A DNA stretch of 64,000 bases from JASJBU01 sp963790775 (GTDB lineage: Bacteria > Pseudomonadota > Gammaproteobacteria > Chromatiales > Chromatiaceae). Of the stretch, positions 21,939 to 33,437 are shown one piece after another. Within the stretch, counting starts at the first letter, position 1, and the number at the start of each line of letters is the position of its first letter. The stretch spans positions 1-64,000 of the forward strand of contig CAWBPR010000011.1 of NCBI GenBank assembly GCA_963790775.1, given 5' to 3'. The notes beneath the pieces were generated by a model that saw only the letters and a list, made by a program, of their open reading frames with translations, was not told the origin of the DNA and did not search any database. A program made the position numbers and the translations under genes.

Positions 21939-24068
21939 ATGGCATCCCCAGACCCCCTATTTGATGCAGCCATCAAGGCCCATGACGAGGCCGTGGCGGC
22001 TTGCGCCCCGGCAATCTGGATAGGCGCGGAACCTACCTTCACGAAGCGCTTTTCCGAAGCGCCCGAATGGCTTAACGAGGCCCTGGGTGGCTCCAAGCAG
22101 ACCTATGCCCGGCTTATCCTCGAACGTTTGCGGGAGCAGTATCCGGGCGCTCTGGTGCTGCGGACCCTTGGCCGCCAGTACGCGAAAGAAAAGCGGCCGC
22201 GCTGGAGCCTGGGTCTTTATCAGCGCCGGGATGGAGCGCCGCTGAGCACCGCCATTCCGCCTGATCCACTCAGTGGAAGCTGCCCGTGTGAAGGAGCGCA
22301 GATGCGGGCGTTCTGGCGCGAGCTCATCGATGCCCTCGATCGGCAGGGATGGCCGGCGGTTGGTTTCGAGACTGCCGGGGAGATGAATCTGCGGGTCTTG
22401 TTCCGAATGGACAACCGACGGCCCGAGGTTGACCTGGCGGAGGATTCCCGCCTCGCCCGGGGCTCCTGGCACGATCACCCCATCCCGCTTAGCGGAGCGG
22501 TCGATGAGCTGGCGAAGCAAGGGGATTATCTGCTGGCCCTGGGTTGCGTGTCGTTTGAAGAGACGGGTGAACCACTGCCGTGTCTCGAACTGCCGGCTTT
22601 TCCTGAGGTGGCGATTTTTCAGCAGTTTATCCGGCTCGTCGGGTTGGCTGCGGGGGAGGCGGGACTGAGCGGATTGGTATGGCGGGGATTTTCACCTCCG
22701 GTGGATGAAACGGTTTCCTGGATCACCTTGACACCAGATCCGGCCGTGTTGGAGATCAACTCGGCCCCCGCCACCGATACCACTGAGTTCCTCGCCATGA
22801 ACCGCCAATTATACGGCATGGCCGAAGCCGAGGGGCTCTGGCCCTATCGTCTGCAGTACAACGGCAACGTCTCGGACAGTGGCGGTGGCGGCCAGTTTAC
22901 CCTGGGTGGGCCGAGCCCCGCTGCCAGCCCTTTCTTTGTGATCCCGCAATTGCTGCCGCGCCTGATTCGTTATCTGAACCATCACCCGGCGCTCTCTTAC
23001 TGGTTTGCCCCGCAGTACCTGGGCAGCCACAGCCAGTCCCCCAGGCCCGATGAAAACGTCAAGGAGTCGTTCAGTGAACTGGCGGTCGCACTGCAGCAGC
23101 TGGATGCCAGAGAGCATTCCGATCCGGAGTTTATCTGGCGCAGCCTGAGCCCCTTTCTGGTCGATACCTCGGGCAATGCCCACCGCAGTGAACTGAATAT
23201 CGAGAAGCTCTGGAATCCCTATCTGCCGGGGCGGGGTTGCCTGGGCCTGGTCGAGTTCCGCGCCTTTCGCATGCCCAGGGATCCGCACACCGCGACCGCA
23301 ATCGCCGCACTGCTGCGCGCTGTCACGGCGATGCTGTGTCAGCGGGATGTCACACCCGGGCTGATCGAGTGGGGGGACCAGTTGCATGACCGTTTCGCCT
23401 TGCCGTTCCACCTGCGCCGGGACCTGGAGCAGGTCTTCACGGATCTTGCAGATGCAGATCTGGAACTGGCCGAACCCATCACGCAACCTCTGCTGGATGC
23501 CGGCGATTGGCATCTCGGTCATCTGGAGGTTGCAAATTGCCGTCTCGATGTGGACCAGGCCATCGAATTCTGGCCCTTGCTGGGAGATGCCGCATCACAG
23601 GAGAGCGGCTCCTCGCGCCTGGTGGATGCCAGCACCACCCGCCTGCAACTGAGCCTGCGCAACATGGCGGGTGAGGATGTGGATTTCAGTGACTGGCTGC
23701 TGCTGGTGGGTTCCTGCCGGATACCCTTGCGCAGGGAGCAGGATCAGCATGGACCGCTGGGGGTCATGGGGTTGCGCTATCGCAACTTCGTACCCTGGAT
23801 GGGTCTGCATCCCGGGGTGGAAGCCCAGAGTCCGATCGTGCTTACCCTGGCGCCACCCGGAGCCTCACAGGGGCTGCGTATCACGCTGCATGAATGGCAG
23901 CCGCAGCTTGAGCCCTATGAGGGTCTGCCGAAAACATGCCATGAGGCGCGCAGGAGAAAAGATGAACGCTTTGTCGTGGAGTCGGTTGCAGTGGATTCTC
24001 TGCCTGCGTTCAGCTCGCCGTCAAGTCAGGCCGTGAGCGATTATTGCCTCGATCTGCGGCGCATTTGA
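21939..24068 (+). CDS. DUF2126 domain-containing protein
   Basis: 709 residues from the ATG at 21939. An earlier in-frame ATG at 21780 would overlap the divergent transglutaminase gene, and the family begins near PAIWIGAEPTFTKRF. DUF2126 is often found fused to the C-terminus of a transglutaminase domain; here the two are separate and divergent. The sequence has an ATP-grasp/glutamine-synthetase-like flavour (GAEMNLRVLF-type stretch, EINSAPATD), suggesting ligase chemistry, but this is an inference. Together with Anbu and the transglutaminase it probably makes or processes a modified peptide. Confidence 0.82.
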   Translation: MASPDPLFDAAIKAHDEAVAACAPAIWIGAEPTFTKRFSEAPEWLNEALGGSKQTYARLILERLREQYPGALVLRTLGRQYAKEKRPRWSLGLYQRRDGAPLSTAIPPDPLSGSCPCEGAQMRAFWRELIDALDRQGWPAVGFETAGEMNLRVLFRMDNRRPEVDLAEDSRLARGSWHDHPIPLSGAVDELAKQGDYLLALGCVSFEETGEPLPCLELPAFPEVAIFQQFIRLVGLAAGEAGLSGLVWRGFSPPVDETVSWITLTPDPAVLEINSAPATDTTEFLAMNRQLYGMAEAEGLWPYRLQYNGNVSDSGGGGQFTLGGPSPAASPFFVIPQLLPRLIRYLNHHPALSYWFAPQYLGSHSQSPRPDENVKESFSELAVALQQLDAREHSDPEFIWRSLSPFLVDTSGNAHRSELNIEKLWNPYLPGRGCLGLVEFRAFRMPRDPHTATAIAALLRAVTAMLCQRDVTPGLIEWGDQLHDRFALPFHLRRDLEQVFTDLADADLELAEPITQPLLDAGDWHLGHLEVANCRLDVDQAIEFWPLLGDAASQESGSSRLVDASTTRLQLSLRNMAGEDVDFSDWLLLVGSCRIPLRREQDQHGPLGVMGLRYRNFVPWMGLHPGVEAQSPIVLTLAPPGASQGLRITLHEWQPQLEPYEGLPKTCHEARRRKDERFVVESVAVDSLPAFSSPSSQAVSDYCLDLRRI

Positions 24069-24086
24069 GATTTCTGCCGCTACTCT

Positions 24087-24647
24087 CTAAACCCGCTGCT
24101 GTTCACGCAGCAATTTCATTTGAAACAGGGTGTTGCGTTCCTCCTCTTCCAACAGATTCTCGATGAAGCGGATGGTGTTTTGATAACGGGGGATGATGTT
24201 GTAGCGTAACGCGTTGACCCGTTTCTGGGCCTTGCGCTGCTCGGTCATGAGCCGTTCCAGACTCATCGAGACCTCCCCCATTTTCGCCAGTTTGAGGGCC
24301 GCATCGGCAAAGTATTTGCGGGTTTCATCAAAGCTGGGATCGGTGCCGAGCAGGCCAACCGGATTGAGGGGCAGCAGTTTGCCGGTTACCGAAGGGTACT
24401 CGACGCCGAGGTTGCGCCGCGGGAGTATGCTGAGATCCAGTCCGGCCTGAACCCCCAGCGCCGCCTGATGGAGTGAGCGGCTGCCCATGCGCAGCTGCGC
24501 CATGCTCAGCCAGTGATAGGCGGTTTTCAAGGCGCTGTGGGCATCCTCCCGCAGTTCACGATACTCCCGCAACCGCTGATAGACCAGGCGGGTCAGCAGC
24601 TCGCGTTTTCTCTCCAGCAGGTTGTGGCCATCCTCCAGAAACCTCAC
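24087..24647 (-). CDS. ntpD: V/A-type ATPase subunit D (5' end broken)
   Basis: 186 residues from a GTG at 24647. The central-stalk coiled coil is clear: FLEDGHNLLERKRELLTRL at the start, and a long basic C-terminal helix ending MKLLREQQRV. The family N-terminus, PTKSTLLSLKRQ, is present in the same frame just upstream (24648-24692) but has no start codon, and an in-frame TAG lies at 24696-24698. An ATG at 24714 is one base out of frame. A one-base insertion near 24697 therefore seems to have disrupted the gene start. D rotates inside the A3B3 head and links it to the c-ring. Confidence 0.82.
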   Translation of the reverse strand: MRFLEDGHNLLERKRELLTRLVYQRLREYRELREDAHSALKTAYHWLSMAQLRMGSRSLHQAALGVQAGLDLSILPRRNLGVEYPSVTGKLLPLNPVGLLGTDPSFDETRKYFADAALKLAKMGEVSMSLERLMTEQRKAQKRVNALRYNIIPRYQNTIRFIENLLEEEERNTLFQMKLLREQQRV

Positions 24648-26090
24648 CTGCCGCTTCAGGCTCAGCAGGGTGCTTTTGGTCGGCGGCGCCTTGAGCTACG
24701 TTTACGGAGTTCATCGCGCCTCTCCGGTGGTATTTGGCCATCTCGGTTTCGCTGACCCGGGTGAGAGTGGACTGCGGGAACATCGACAGCAGTTCCCAGG
24801 CCAGGTTGAGGGTCTCCAGGATACTGCGGTCCTCGTCCTCGTCCTGTTTTACGAAACGCGCCTCGAAGGCCTCGGCGAACTCCAGATAGCGCTGGTCCCT
24901 GGAGGAGAGTTCATCCGCGCCGATGATCGAGGCCAGGTTGCGCGTCTCCAGGGCCTTGGCGTACAGCGCATAGAGCTGATTCGCGACATGTGGATGGTCC
25001 TCGCGGGTAAAGTCCTTGCCGATCCCATCCTTCATCAGGCGGGAGAGGGAGGGGGAGATGTGCACCGGCGGATAGATGCCCTGATTGTGCAGCTCGCGGC
25101 TGAGCACGATCTGCCCCTCGGTGATGTAGCCGGTCAGATCCGGAATCGGATGGGTGATGTCATCGCTCGGCATACTCAACACCGGCACCATGGTGATGGA
25201 GCCGTGACGGTCCTTGATGCGGCCGGAACGCTCGTAGAGCTCCGCCAGATCGGAGTAGAGATAGCCGGGATAGCCCTTGCGCGCCGGCACATCCCCCTTG
25301 GCGGTCGCCACCTCCCGCAGGGCCTCGGCATAGTGGGTCATATCGGTCATCACCACCAGCACATGGTGATCGAGATCGTAGGCCAGATATTCAGCCACCG
25401 TCAGCGCCATGCGCGGCAGGGTCAGTCGCTCCACCGGCGGATCGTCCGCGCGGTTGATGAACATCACCACATTGCTGAGCACCCCGGAAGAGGCGAATTC
25501 GTCCTTGAAAAAACGTGCGTCGGCATAGGAGACCCCCATCGCGGCAAACACGATTGCAAAATGGCCCTCTTCATCCGGCAGCTTGGCCTGGCGCACAATC
25601 TGCGCCGCGAGGCGATTGTGCGGCAGCCCGGAGGCGGAAAAGATCGGCAGTTTCTGTCCCCGCACCAGGGAGTTGAGGCCGTCGATGGTGGAGATCCCGG
25701 TCTGGATGAACTCCCTGGGATAGGTGCGCGCCGCCGGATTCAGCGGCGGGGCGTTGATGCCCCGATGCAGATTCGACACGATGGGTGGACGATAGTCCCT
25801 CGGTTGTCCGAGTCCGTTGAACACCCGGCCCAGAATCTCGGGGGAGAGGGCGATCTCCACCGGCTCATCGAGAAAACGCACCCAGGTGTTCTCGATATCC
25901 AGATCGTCAGTGCCCTCAAAGACCTGGATCAGTACCTCCCGTGTGGCGCTGTGAATCACCTGACCGTTTCGCATTGCGCCGGATTTGTCCTGGATCAGTA
26001 CGCGGTCGCCAAACGCGATGGCGTGTGTATCCCGCGCCGTCAGCAGGCCTCCGCTGGCCCTGGTTACCGTGCGATACTCTTTGGCGCCCA

Positions 26091-26091
<1 letters not shown>
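24556..26091 (-). CDS. ntpB: V/A-type ATPase subunit B (with out-of-frame C-terminal tail)
   Basis: 511 residues from the ATG at 26091, which overlaps the subunit A stop (ATGA). Residues 1-450 are a normal non-catalytic B subunit: GRVFNGLGQPRD, a Walker-like but degenerate FSASGLPHNRLAAQI, the YLAYDLDHHVLVVMTDM helix and the ending LLSMFPQSTLTRVSETEMAKYHRR. The last 55 or so residues (rich in A, P, E, G) translate the 5' part of the D gene in another frame and look unnatural. The true stop was probably lost to a single-base change near 24700-24720. Alternates with A subunits in the A3B3 head. Confidence 0.88.
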
Positions 26092-27887
<1,796 letters not shown>

Positions 27888-27895
27888 GGCTGGTA

Positions 27896-28522
27896 TCAAA
27901 TCCCGTTACCTGCGGGCGGCAGCAGACGCTCCACCAGAGACTGGTGGATCTTTCGTTCCAGGCGCTTGAGGCGGCCTTCGAAGGTATGGTCGATCTTGAT
28001 TCTGTGGTCTTCGGTGGAGACCACCAGGCCACCGATGGATTCGATGCGCGCATTGGAGAGTAAAAACTCCCGGTCCGCCAGTAAACCGTCGGTGAACTTC
28101 CGCCAGTCAGGTTCCAGCTGGCGGCGGTCTGCGTCGTTGAATGACACCTCAAGCCTGTCCGCCTCCATCTGCGTGGCGGCCTGTTTGAGCAGCGCGCGCA
28201 GCAGGGCATGGTACCCGGCCTGATCCCGGCGCAGCTCCAGCATACTCTCTGACAGGCGCTGGATGACCATCTGCACCAGGTTCCAGCGCATATGATCCAG
28301 GATGGTTTGCAGCTTGAGCTCATCCGCCTGGACCTTGCGCAGATAGGTCCGGTCAGCGAGTGATTTGGCCAGCAGGGTCTCCTTCTCTTCCCGCAGATGC
28401 AGCCGCTCGCTCGACTCGCGAAGAATATCGCGGCGCGCCACCTCGGCGCTTCTGCGGGTCTCGCTGGCCATCTCTTCGGCATGATCGAGGATGGCTTTCT
28501 CCAGCGCTTCGACCTGATTCAC
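27896..28522 (-). CDS. ntpE: V/A-type ATPase subunit E
   Basis: 208 residues. A long N-terminal coiled coil (about 1-85, rich in E/R/A with ILDHAEEMASETRR) and a C-terminal globular domain with LRALLKQAAT and GGLVVSTEDHRIKIDHTFEGRL, the latter the characteristic E-subunit end. Forms the peripheral stalk with the 109-residue subunit at 32337-32666. Its start overlaps the F stop (28519-28522). Confidence 0.88.
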   Translation of the reverse strand: MNQVEALEKAILDHAEEMASETRRSAEVARRDILRESSERLHLREEKETLLAKSLADRTYLRKVQADELKLQTILDHMRWNLVQMVIQRLSESMLELRRDQAGYHALLRALLKQAATQMEADRLEVSFNDADRRQLEPDWRKFTDGLLADREFLLSNARIESIGGLVVSTEDHRIKIDHTFEGRLKRLERKIHQSLVERLLPPAGNGI

Positions 28523-28869
28523 GCGGTACCTCCGGTTCCCTGCGAGCTGCCCATCAGCTTCTCGATCTGTTTGTCGAGTTCACAATGAAAGCAGGTGGGG
28601 TCCTGCAGGGAGGGGACTTCCGAGATGACGATACGGCCCCCTTCGCTATGCACCTGCTGGAGCATTTTTGATTGCATCACCTCAGGGGACTGTTCGACCA
28701 CGATAAAGGCATGCTGCCGGTTCTCCAACAGCGCGTTTATCAGCTGATCAACCTGAGAGATTGCGGGGTCGGTCAGGGTTTCGAAGCCCACCAGTCGAAA
28801 GCCATCAGTCAGGGCCGGGCCGCCGATGAAGATCAACCGGGTCTGGTTGTCGGATGCGACTTGATCCAT
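28519..28869 (-). CDS. V/A-type ATPase subunit F
   Basis: 116 residues of a Rossmann-like fold: LIFIGGPALTDGFRLVGF as first strand and loop, QLINALLENRQHAFIVVEQ in the middle and a C-terminal helix with a PSLQD turn. Typical length for F. It sits on subunit D in the central stalk and regulates hydrolysis. It lies 8 bp after the K gene and overlaps the E gene by 4 bp. Confidence 0.85.
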   Translation of the reverse strand: MDQVASDNQTRLIFIGGPALTDGFRLVGFETLTDPAISQVDQLINALLENRQHAFIVVEQSPEVMQSKMLQQVHSEGGRIVISEVPSLQDPTCFHCELDKQIEKLMGSSQGTGGTA

Positions 28870-28877
28870 ACCGGGTC

Positions 28878-29324
28878 TCAGAGTTTGTCCAGCAACAGGA
28901 TGCTGATCACCAGGCCGTAGATGGCGATGCCTTCCGCCAGTCCGAGATAGATCAGGGTGCGGCCGAATACCTCGGGTCGTTCCGCGAGCACCGCAAGCGA
29001 GGCGGCGCCTATCGAGCCGACCGCATAGGCGGCGGCCAGGGTGCTGATTGCAGTGGGTATGCCGACACCGATGAAGGCTACCGCCATACCGATGGAGATG
29101 TCTTTGCCGGCTTCAGCAATCGCGGGACTTGCCATGGCCTCTTCGATGCCGAGGAAAATCAATGTTGCCTGCGCCACGACGAACAGCAGCAGATTGGTGC
29201 CGAGGGTGGGTTTGAACCAGGTCCGCAGATCCCTCTCAGGCCGCAGTTCCATGAGCATGCCGGTAACAATGATGCCGATGATGAGCAGGGTCATCGCTCC
29301 GATCAACCAATACATAATGCGCAC
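28878..29324 (-). CDS. ntpK: V/A-type ATPase subunit K (membrane rotor ring)
   Basis: 148 residues with four membrane helices (about 4-26, 44-66, 75-110, 122-146). The second hairpin is the classical c-type pair: a Gly/Ala-rich helix with AFIGVGIPTAISTLAAAYAVG and a last helix with the ion-binding glutamate in YLGLAEGIAIYG (near residue 129). The first hairpin lacks a matching carboxylate in its outer helix, so each subunit probably carries one ion site, as in V-type rather than F-type rings. The sequence does not settle proton against sodium. Confidence 0.9.
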   Translation of the reverse strand: MRIMYWLIGAMTLLIIGIIVTGMLMELRPERDLRTWFKPTLGTNLLLFVVAQATLIFLGIEEAMASPAIAEAGKDISIGMAVAFIGVGIPTAISTLAAAYAVGSIGAASLAVLAERPEVFGRTLIYLGLAEGIAIYGLVISILLLDKL

Positions 29325-29373
29325 CTCTCTGCGGTTGCTTGTGTCATAGGGATTATCAGTTTTGTTGCGGTAT

Positions 29374-31254
29374 TCATAATTTCAAAGGCCGGAAAACTTT
29401 TCCGTCACCGGCATAGAAACGGGTAAATCCTTCGTAGTATTCGAGTCGCAAGACCTGGATGATAACGATAGCGCCCTCCAGCACCAGAATGAACAGATTG
29501 CCGAACAGTATCATCAGCCAGTGCCCGGTTTCACCCATGCTGTTGGCCAGAGTGAAAACGGCGATCGCCAGGGCCACATGGTTGAGGCTGAAGGCCGCGA
29601 CCCTGAGAAACGAAAGGGTGTTGGAGATATAGCCGATAATCGTCTCAAATGTCTCGATCAATGCCACCATGATGCGTTCGGCAAGCGCTATCCGCTGAGT
29701 AACCAGTTTGTAAATGAACAGGCTGCTCAATGAGAAAAAGGCCAACAGGCCCCAGTTTGGACCGGTCTCCACCTTCATGTAAAAGCCGTAACCCATGCCC
29801 AGCAGGCCGGCGTAGAAAAGCAGGCTCAGCAGCCCGTTGCTGCCAAGCAGGGCCCCCCAATGATCACCCAGCAGCAGATGATTCAGGATATTGATCAGAC
29901 TCACCAGGACTATAAACCCAACACCCCAGAGCAGCGCCACAGAGAGCATATAGAGCGGATCTGAAAGCGGGCTGATCCAGAGGGCATGGAGGATGTGTTC
30001 GTAACCGAAGAGGCTGCCGTAAAGAAAGCCGAAGACGATGGAGGAGATGCCGGCCGCCATGGCAAAAAAACTGAAGCTCCCCAGCCTGCGCCGCGCCAGC
30101 AGGGCTAGGGTGAAAAATACCGCACCATGGCCTACATCGCCGAACATCATGCCGAACATGCAGATGAAGGTTATCGCGAACAGGCTGGTGGGATTGAATT
30201 CACCGTAGCGGGGCACTCCGTATTGGGTGACCAGGATGGAAAAGGGCTGCAGCAGTCGATTGTGTCGCAATACGGATGGCACCAGAGGGCGTTCTGCATC
30301 TGTCGGATCCCGTGACTGGAGTACAAACGGATGCCCGAGCCTGGTTTCTAGCACCTGGCTGAGACCTGGGATATCTGTGGCGGGCACCCAGCCATGCAGT
30401 TGCGACAGGTTTCCCCGGTGGCGCGCCGCTTCGCCAAGCTGCACGAACGGGCTGGCCAGTTGCAGGGTCACTCCAGCTTCTCCCAGGTTCGGCCTGATGG
30501 TTTCCAGCCAGGCATTGAACTGTTGCTGCTGCTTCTCCAAAGCCTGGTTCGCGTTGCGGCGCCTTTGGTGCAGGGATTGTGCTGTCTTCCCCGGTGCTGC
30601 GGATAACTCAGGGGGCAGATCGAAGGCTCGAAAACCTGCGGTATCGAGCACGGACTTCTGGTGAGACGACCTGCGGGACCCCGGACCCAGTATCACCACA
30701 TGGGCATTCGGATGCTTTTCCATGTAGACATACAACAGGTAGCCGTCCAGGCTCAGGGCATCCTTGAGTTGTGCCACATGCTCCTGAGGAACACTGCCGA
30801 TATGGATATCCAGGAATCGTTTGTCTGAGCGCAGCAGGCCAGGTTCGATGTTCAACTGTTGGAAATTGTCCAGGGTGTTTTCCAACTGCTCGATCTCACG
30901 CAGTTCGTCAAGCAGTGACCGTTGCGCCTCGGCATGCTCTGAACAGAGCTGCCAGGCTTCTCCCAGCCATTCATTGGTTTCTCCAAGCAGCTGTTCAGTG
31001 ACTGGTTGCAGATCCAGTCGTTGACCGGTTACAACAGGCAAGCCGAGATACGCAATAATCTTCTGCAATCGGGTGCTGGCCTGCTGGTGAAGCTCCCGGT
31101 AGTGCTGGCCAGGGATATCGGTCAGTAACGGGTCTGAATCCGTTCTGAAGTCGGGGTTGAAGATTGCCTGCTCGGCGAGCAGCAGTGAGATTGCCGGCAG
31201 ATCCGTGGTGAGGATCTGCAGTGTGACATGCTTCATCGGCAGTGGACTAAACAC
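29374..31254 (-). CDS. ntpI: V/A-type ATPase subunit I
   Basis: 626 residues. The cytoplasmic half (1-330) contains coiled coils and an alpha/beta domain (LDGYLLYVYME). The membrane half has about seven helices from 345 on: FAITFICMFGMMFGDVGHGAVFF, with the conserved MFGDVGHG turn, and further on SFLRVAAFSLNHVALA, where the essential arginine for ion transport sits (LSFLRVAAF). It holds the ion half-channels and anchors the stator. It overlaps the C gene by 8 bp. Confidence 0.92.
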   Translation of the reverse strand: MFSPLPMKHVTLQILTTDLPAISLLLAEQAIFNPDFRTDSDPLLTDIPGQHYRELHQQASTRLQKIIAYLGLPVVTGQRLDLQPVTEQLLGETNEWLGEAWQLCSEHAEAQRSLLDELREIEQLENTLDNFQQLNIEPGLLRSDKRFLDIHIGSVPQEHVAQLKDALSLDGYLLYVYMEKHPNAHVVILGPGSRRSSHQKSVLDTAGFRAFDLPPELSAAPGKTAQSLHQRRRNANQALEKQQQQFNAWLETIRPNLGEAGVTLQLASPFVQLGEAARHRGNLSQLHGWVPATDIPGLSQVLETRLGHPFVLQSRDPTDAERPLVPSVLRHNRLLQPFSILVTQYGVPRYGEFNPTSLFAITFICMFGMMFGDVGHGAVFFTLALLARRRLGSFSFFAMAAGISSIVFGFLYGSLFGYEHILHALWISPLSDPLYMLSVALLWGVGFIVLVSLINILNHLLLGDHWGALLGSNGLLSLLFYAGLLGMGYGFYMKVETGPNWGLLAFFSLSSLFIYKLVTQRIALAERIMVALIETFETIIGYISNTLSFLRVAAFSLNHVALAIAVFTLANSMGETGHWLMILFGNLFILVLEGAIVIIQVLRLEYYEGFTRFYAGDGKVFRPLKL

Positions 31255-32323
31255 CCTGTGCCTCCAGGCCGATAGATCCGCTTGATCCTGCCGGACCTGT
31301 GCCGGAGCCCACCGCCTCTTCGATTATGGCTTGATCCAGTTCCAGGAGCCGGCCTTGGATAATGGCGAACAGACGCCGCAGGTCTTTTTCTCTGGCAATC
31401 AGATAAGCCAAGGCAGCAACCACCACACAGGGGCTGGTGTGAATCAGTTTTCGCGCCTCCCTGGAGACATGGAGATCGAGCTGCTGCCGGATCTGCATGC
31501 TGTTGTTGGTGTGCTGCAAAAGCCTTGACAGGCTGGCAGGCAGCTCTTCTATCATGGCCTCGAAGCTCTCCAGATTGGACAGTTGCATCAACTTCTGGCG
31601 GTTCAGATATCCCCCGCTGGGGATCAGCAGATAGTAGGCCTTGCTTGGCGTGAAGTCGTAGGCAAATCGGTAGCGCACCAGCCAGAGAATGTTTTGCCGG
31701 TCGATGAGGGTGCTGACCAGGTGTTTGAGTCCCGGTTTGTCGGTCACCACTGAAGTTTGAACATATTTAGCCAGGCCGGCGTAGTAGAGGCGGTCGATCG
31801 CCGCATCCAGGGAGAAAGGTTCATTTTTCTCTTCATAGACCCGGCGCGCCTGGCGCGCGATCGTGGCGTATGAACCACGTTCCAGCAGACGCAGCATTTC
31901 GAGCACATTTTCGGCATGTAAAAGTGTTTCATGAGGCAGGCGGATGTTTTCCGGGAGTTCGTATAGATCGTCCCGGATGGTTTCCATGCCCAGACCGTTC
32001 AGCTTGCCCCTGATCAGTGTCTTGAGATTATACAGTTCGAACTTACGCGACCAGTAGAGCAACAGTTCGCGCGCCCCGCTGGCCAGCGGATAGAGTAGAA
32101 TGGAAAATTCGAGCATCAGCAGGCGCAGCATGATGCGTTCCATCAGCTGTCCGCTCAGATGTGGTTCACCGCCTTCTTCCAGGACAGATTCGAGGGAGTA
32201 TCTTTTGACCAGGTCGGGCAGGGGGACCTGCAGCAGATGGGGAATCTCAGCCTCGTTCAGCAGGTGGTTACCAAGGATTTTAAGCCGGGTTTTCAGATAG
32301 ACTTGGGAGCCGCAGACATTCAT
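31247..32323 (-). CDS. ntpC: V/A-type ATPase subunit C (V0 d homologue)
   Basis: 358 residues, almost entirely helical, without membrane segments, matching the AC39/subunit C family that forms a socket between the central stalk and the rotor ring. Three pseudo-repeats can be made out, each with an LxxLxxRG or LxRLLxRG type element (for example LRLLERGSYATIAR near 150). It is the second gene of the operon, 13 bp after the stalk gene. Confidence 0.85.
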   Translation of the reverse strand: MNVCGSQVYLKTRLKILGNHLLNEAEIPHLLQVPLPDLVKRYSLESVLEEGGEPHLSGQLMERIMLRLLMLEFSILLYPLASGARELLLYWSRKFELYNLKTLIRGKLNGLGMETIRDDLYELPENIRLPHETLLHAENVLEMLRLLERGSYATIARQARRVYEEKNEPFSLDAAIDRLYYAGLAKYVQTSVVTDKPGLKHLVSTLIDRQNILWLVRYRFAYDFTPSKAYYLLIPSGGYLNRQKLMQLSNLESFEAMIEELPASLSRLLQHTNNSMQIRQQLDLHVSREARKLIHTSPCVVVAALAYLIAREKDLRRLFAIIQGRLLELDQAIIEEAVGSGTGPAGSSGSIGLEAQGV

Positions 32324-32336
32324 CTGATGGCGATCT

Positions 32337-32666
32337 TCAGTCGTCTGCCTGTGGATCGATCAGCACGGCGAAGGCCGCCTCCAGCGCTTCCTCTTCTCGG
32401 GTTTCGGCATATTTCCTCAACTCTGCGTGGCGTTCGTCATAACGCCGTTTGAGTTCCGCGATGGTCTGTTCCGCGCGCCGCAGGGCCTTTTCCTGAAAAC
32501 TGTTCTGCAGTTCAGGCAGACGGGCCTCGAAACGCTCCTCCTCAGCGTGCGCCTCGAGCAGGGCATTCTGCAGGATGCGTTCCCGCTCCTGGTTGGCTTT
32601 CTGATGGATCTGCTCTGCTTTCATTTCAGCATCGAGCAGACGCTGCAGGGTTTTTTCCATCGGCAT
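32337..32666 (-). CDS. V/A-type ATPase peripheral stalk subunit (G/H type)
   Basis: 109 residues, nearly one continuous charged coiled coil (LLDAEMKAEQIHQKANQER and onward), which is the form of the peripheral-stalk partner of subunit E. It is first in the nine-gene operon, so its 166-bp upstream region (32667-32832) should carry the operon promoter. Assignment rests on composition, length and position. Confidence 0.8.
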   Translation of the reverse strand: MPMEKTLQRLLDAEMKAEQIHQKANQERERILQNALLEAHAEEERFEARLPELQNSFQEKALRRAEQTIAELKRRYDERHAELRKYAETREEEALEAAFAVLIDPQADD

Positions 32667-32832
32667 TTTTTGTTATCCGCTGTTGAGCAATTCTGTCATA
32701 AAAATTAACCAGTTAGACTTATAGCTGCCAAGTTTAGCTAAAACCCTCTGTGCATGCCTTATCGGCGGCTGTATTCATTGAGCTGGGTCATGATCCTGGT
32801 GGCTGGCTGTCAGCAGCAAAATGATGGCCCGA

Positions 32833-33255
32833 TCAGACGCTGTGAAAACTAGCCGACAGACGAGTTACCAGCAGGGATCTGAGTCTATCGATCTCATCCG
32901 GAGCGTACTCCACGCGCTGTTTTGTGCCCCAAACGACTGCGGGCCAGCAGAAATCGTCTCTCCTTCTGCCCACGATGTGAACATGCAACTGTTGCACGAT
33001 ATTGCCGATAGCGGCGACATTGAGCTTATCCGGGGTGAATTCCTGCTGCACGAAGCGGGAAACTCGATTGATTTCATCGAGCAGGGTCAGTTGCTGTTTC
33101 CCACTGAGTTCGACTAGTTCCGTTTCAGCAACCCGTGGCACCAGAATGAACCAGGGAACCAGCGCATTGTTCATCAACAGCAGCAGACAGAGATCGAATT
33201 CCCCCAGCTGGATGCAGTCATTCGCCAGGCGGGCGTCTAATTCAAAATCCTGCAT
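32833..33255 (-). CDS. HIT domain protein
   Basis: 140 residues from the ATG at 33255, preceded by GAGGGAAAG; a start at 33285 lacks a site. HIT-family layout with the strand WFILVPR near 42-48, a helix pair, NVAAIGNIVQQLHVHIVGR in part, and the FCWPAVVWG ending typical of one bacterial subgroup. The catalytic pattern reads H-x-H-x-V, with the third histidine replaced, as is usual in this subgroup. Probably a nucleotide hydrolase or transferase acting on dinucleoside polyphosphates. Confidence 0.87.
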   Translation of the reverse strand: MQDFELDARLANDCIQLGEFDLCLLLLMNNALVPWFILVPRVAETELVELSGKQQLTLLDEINRVSRFVQQEFTPDKLNVAAIGNIVQQLHVHIVGRRRDDFCWPAVVWGTKQRVEYAPDEIDRLRSLLVTRLSASFHSV

Positions 33256-33437
33256 CTTTCCCTCAAAGGTTTTGCAAATCACCAAGATAAGCTATTTCAA
33301 TAGAGATTGTTATACCCATCTGTGCAGGGAGCCTAGAAACAATTTGCAACAAACATGTCTCCTCTTGAAGCAGGTGAGAAACATCTGCCAACTAAACTTG
33401 GAGTGCGGAAGTATTATTTGTCGTAAGAGGTAGTGGC

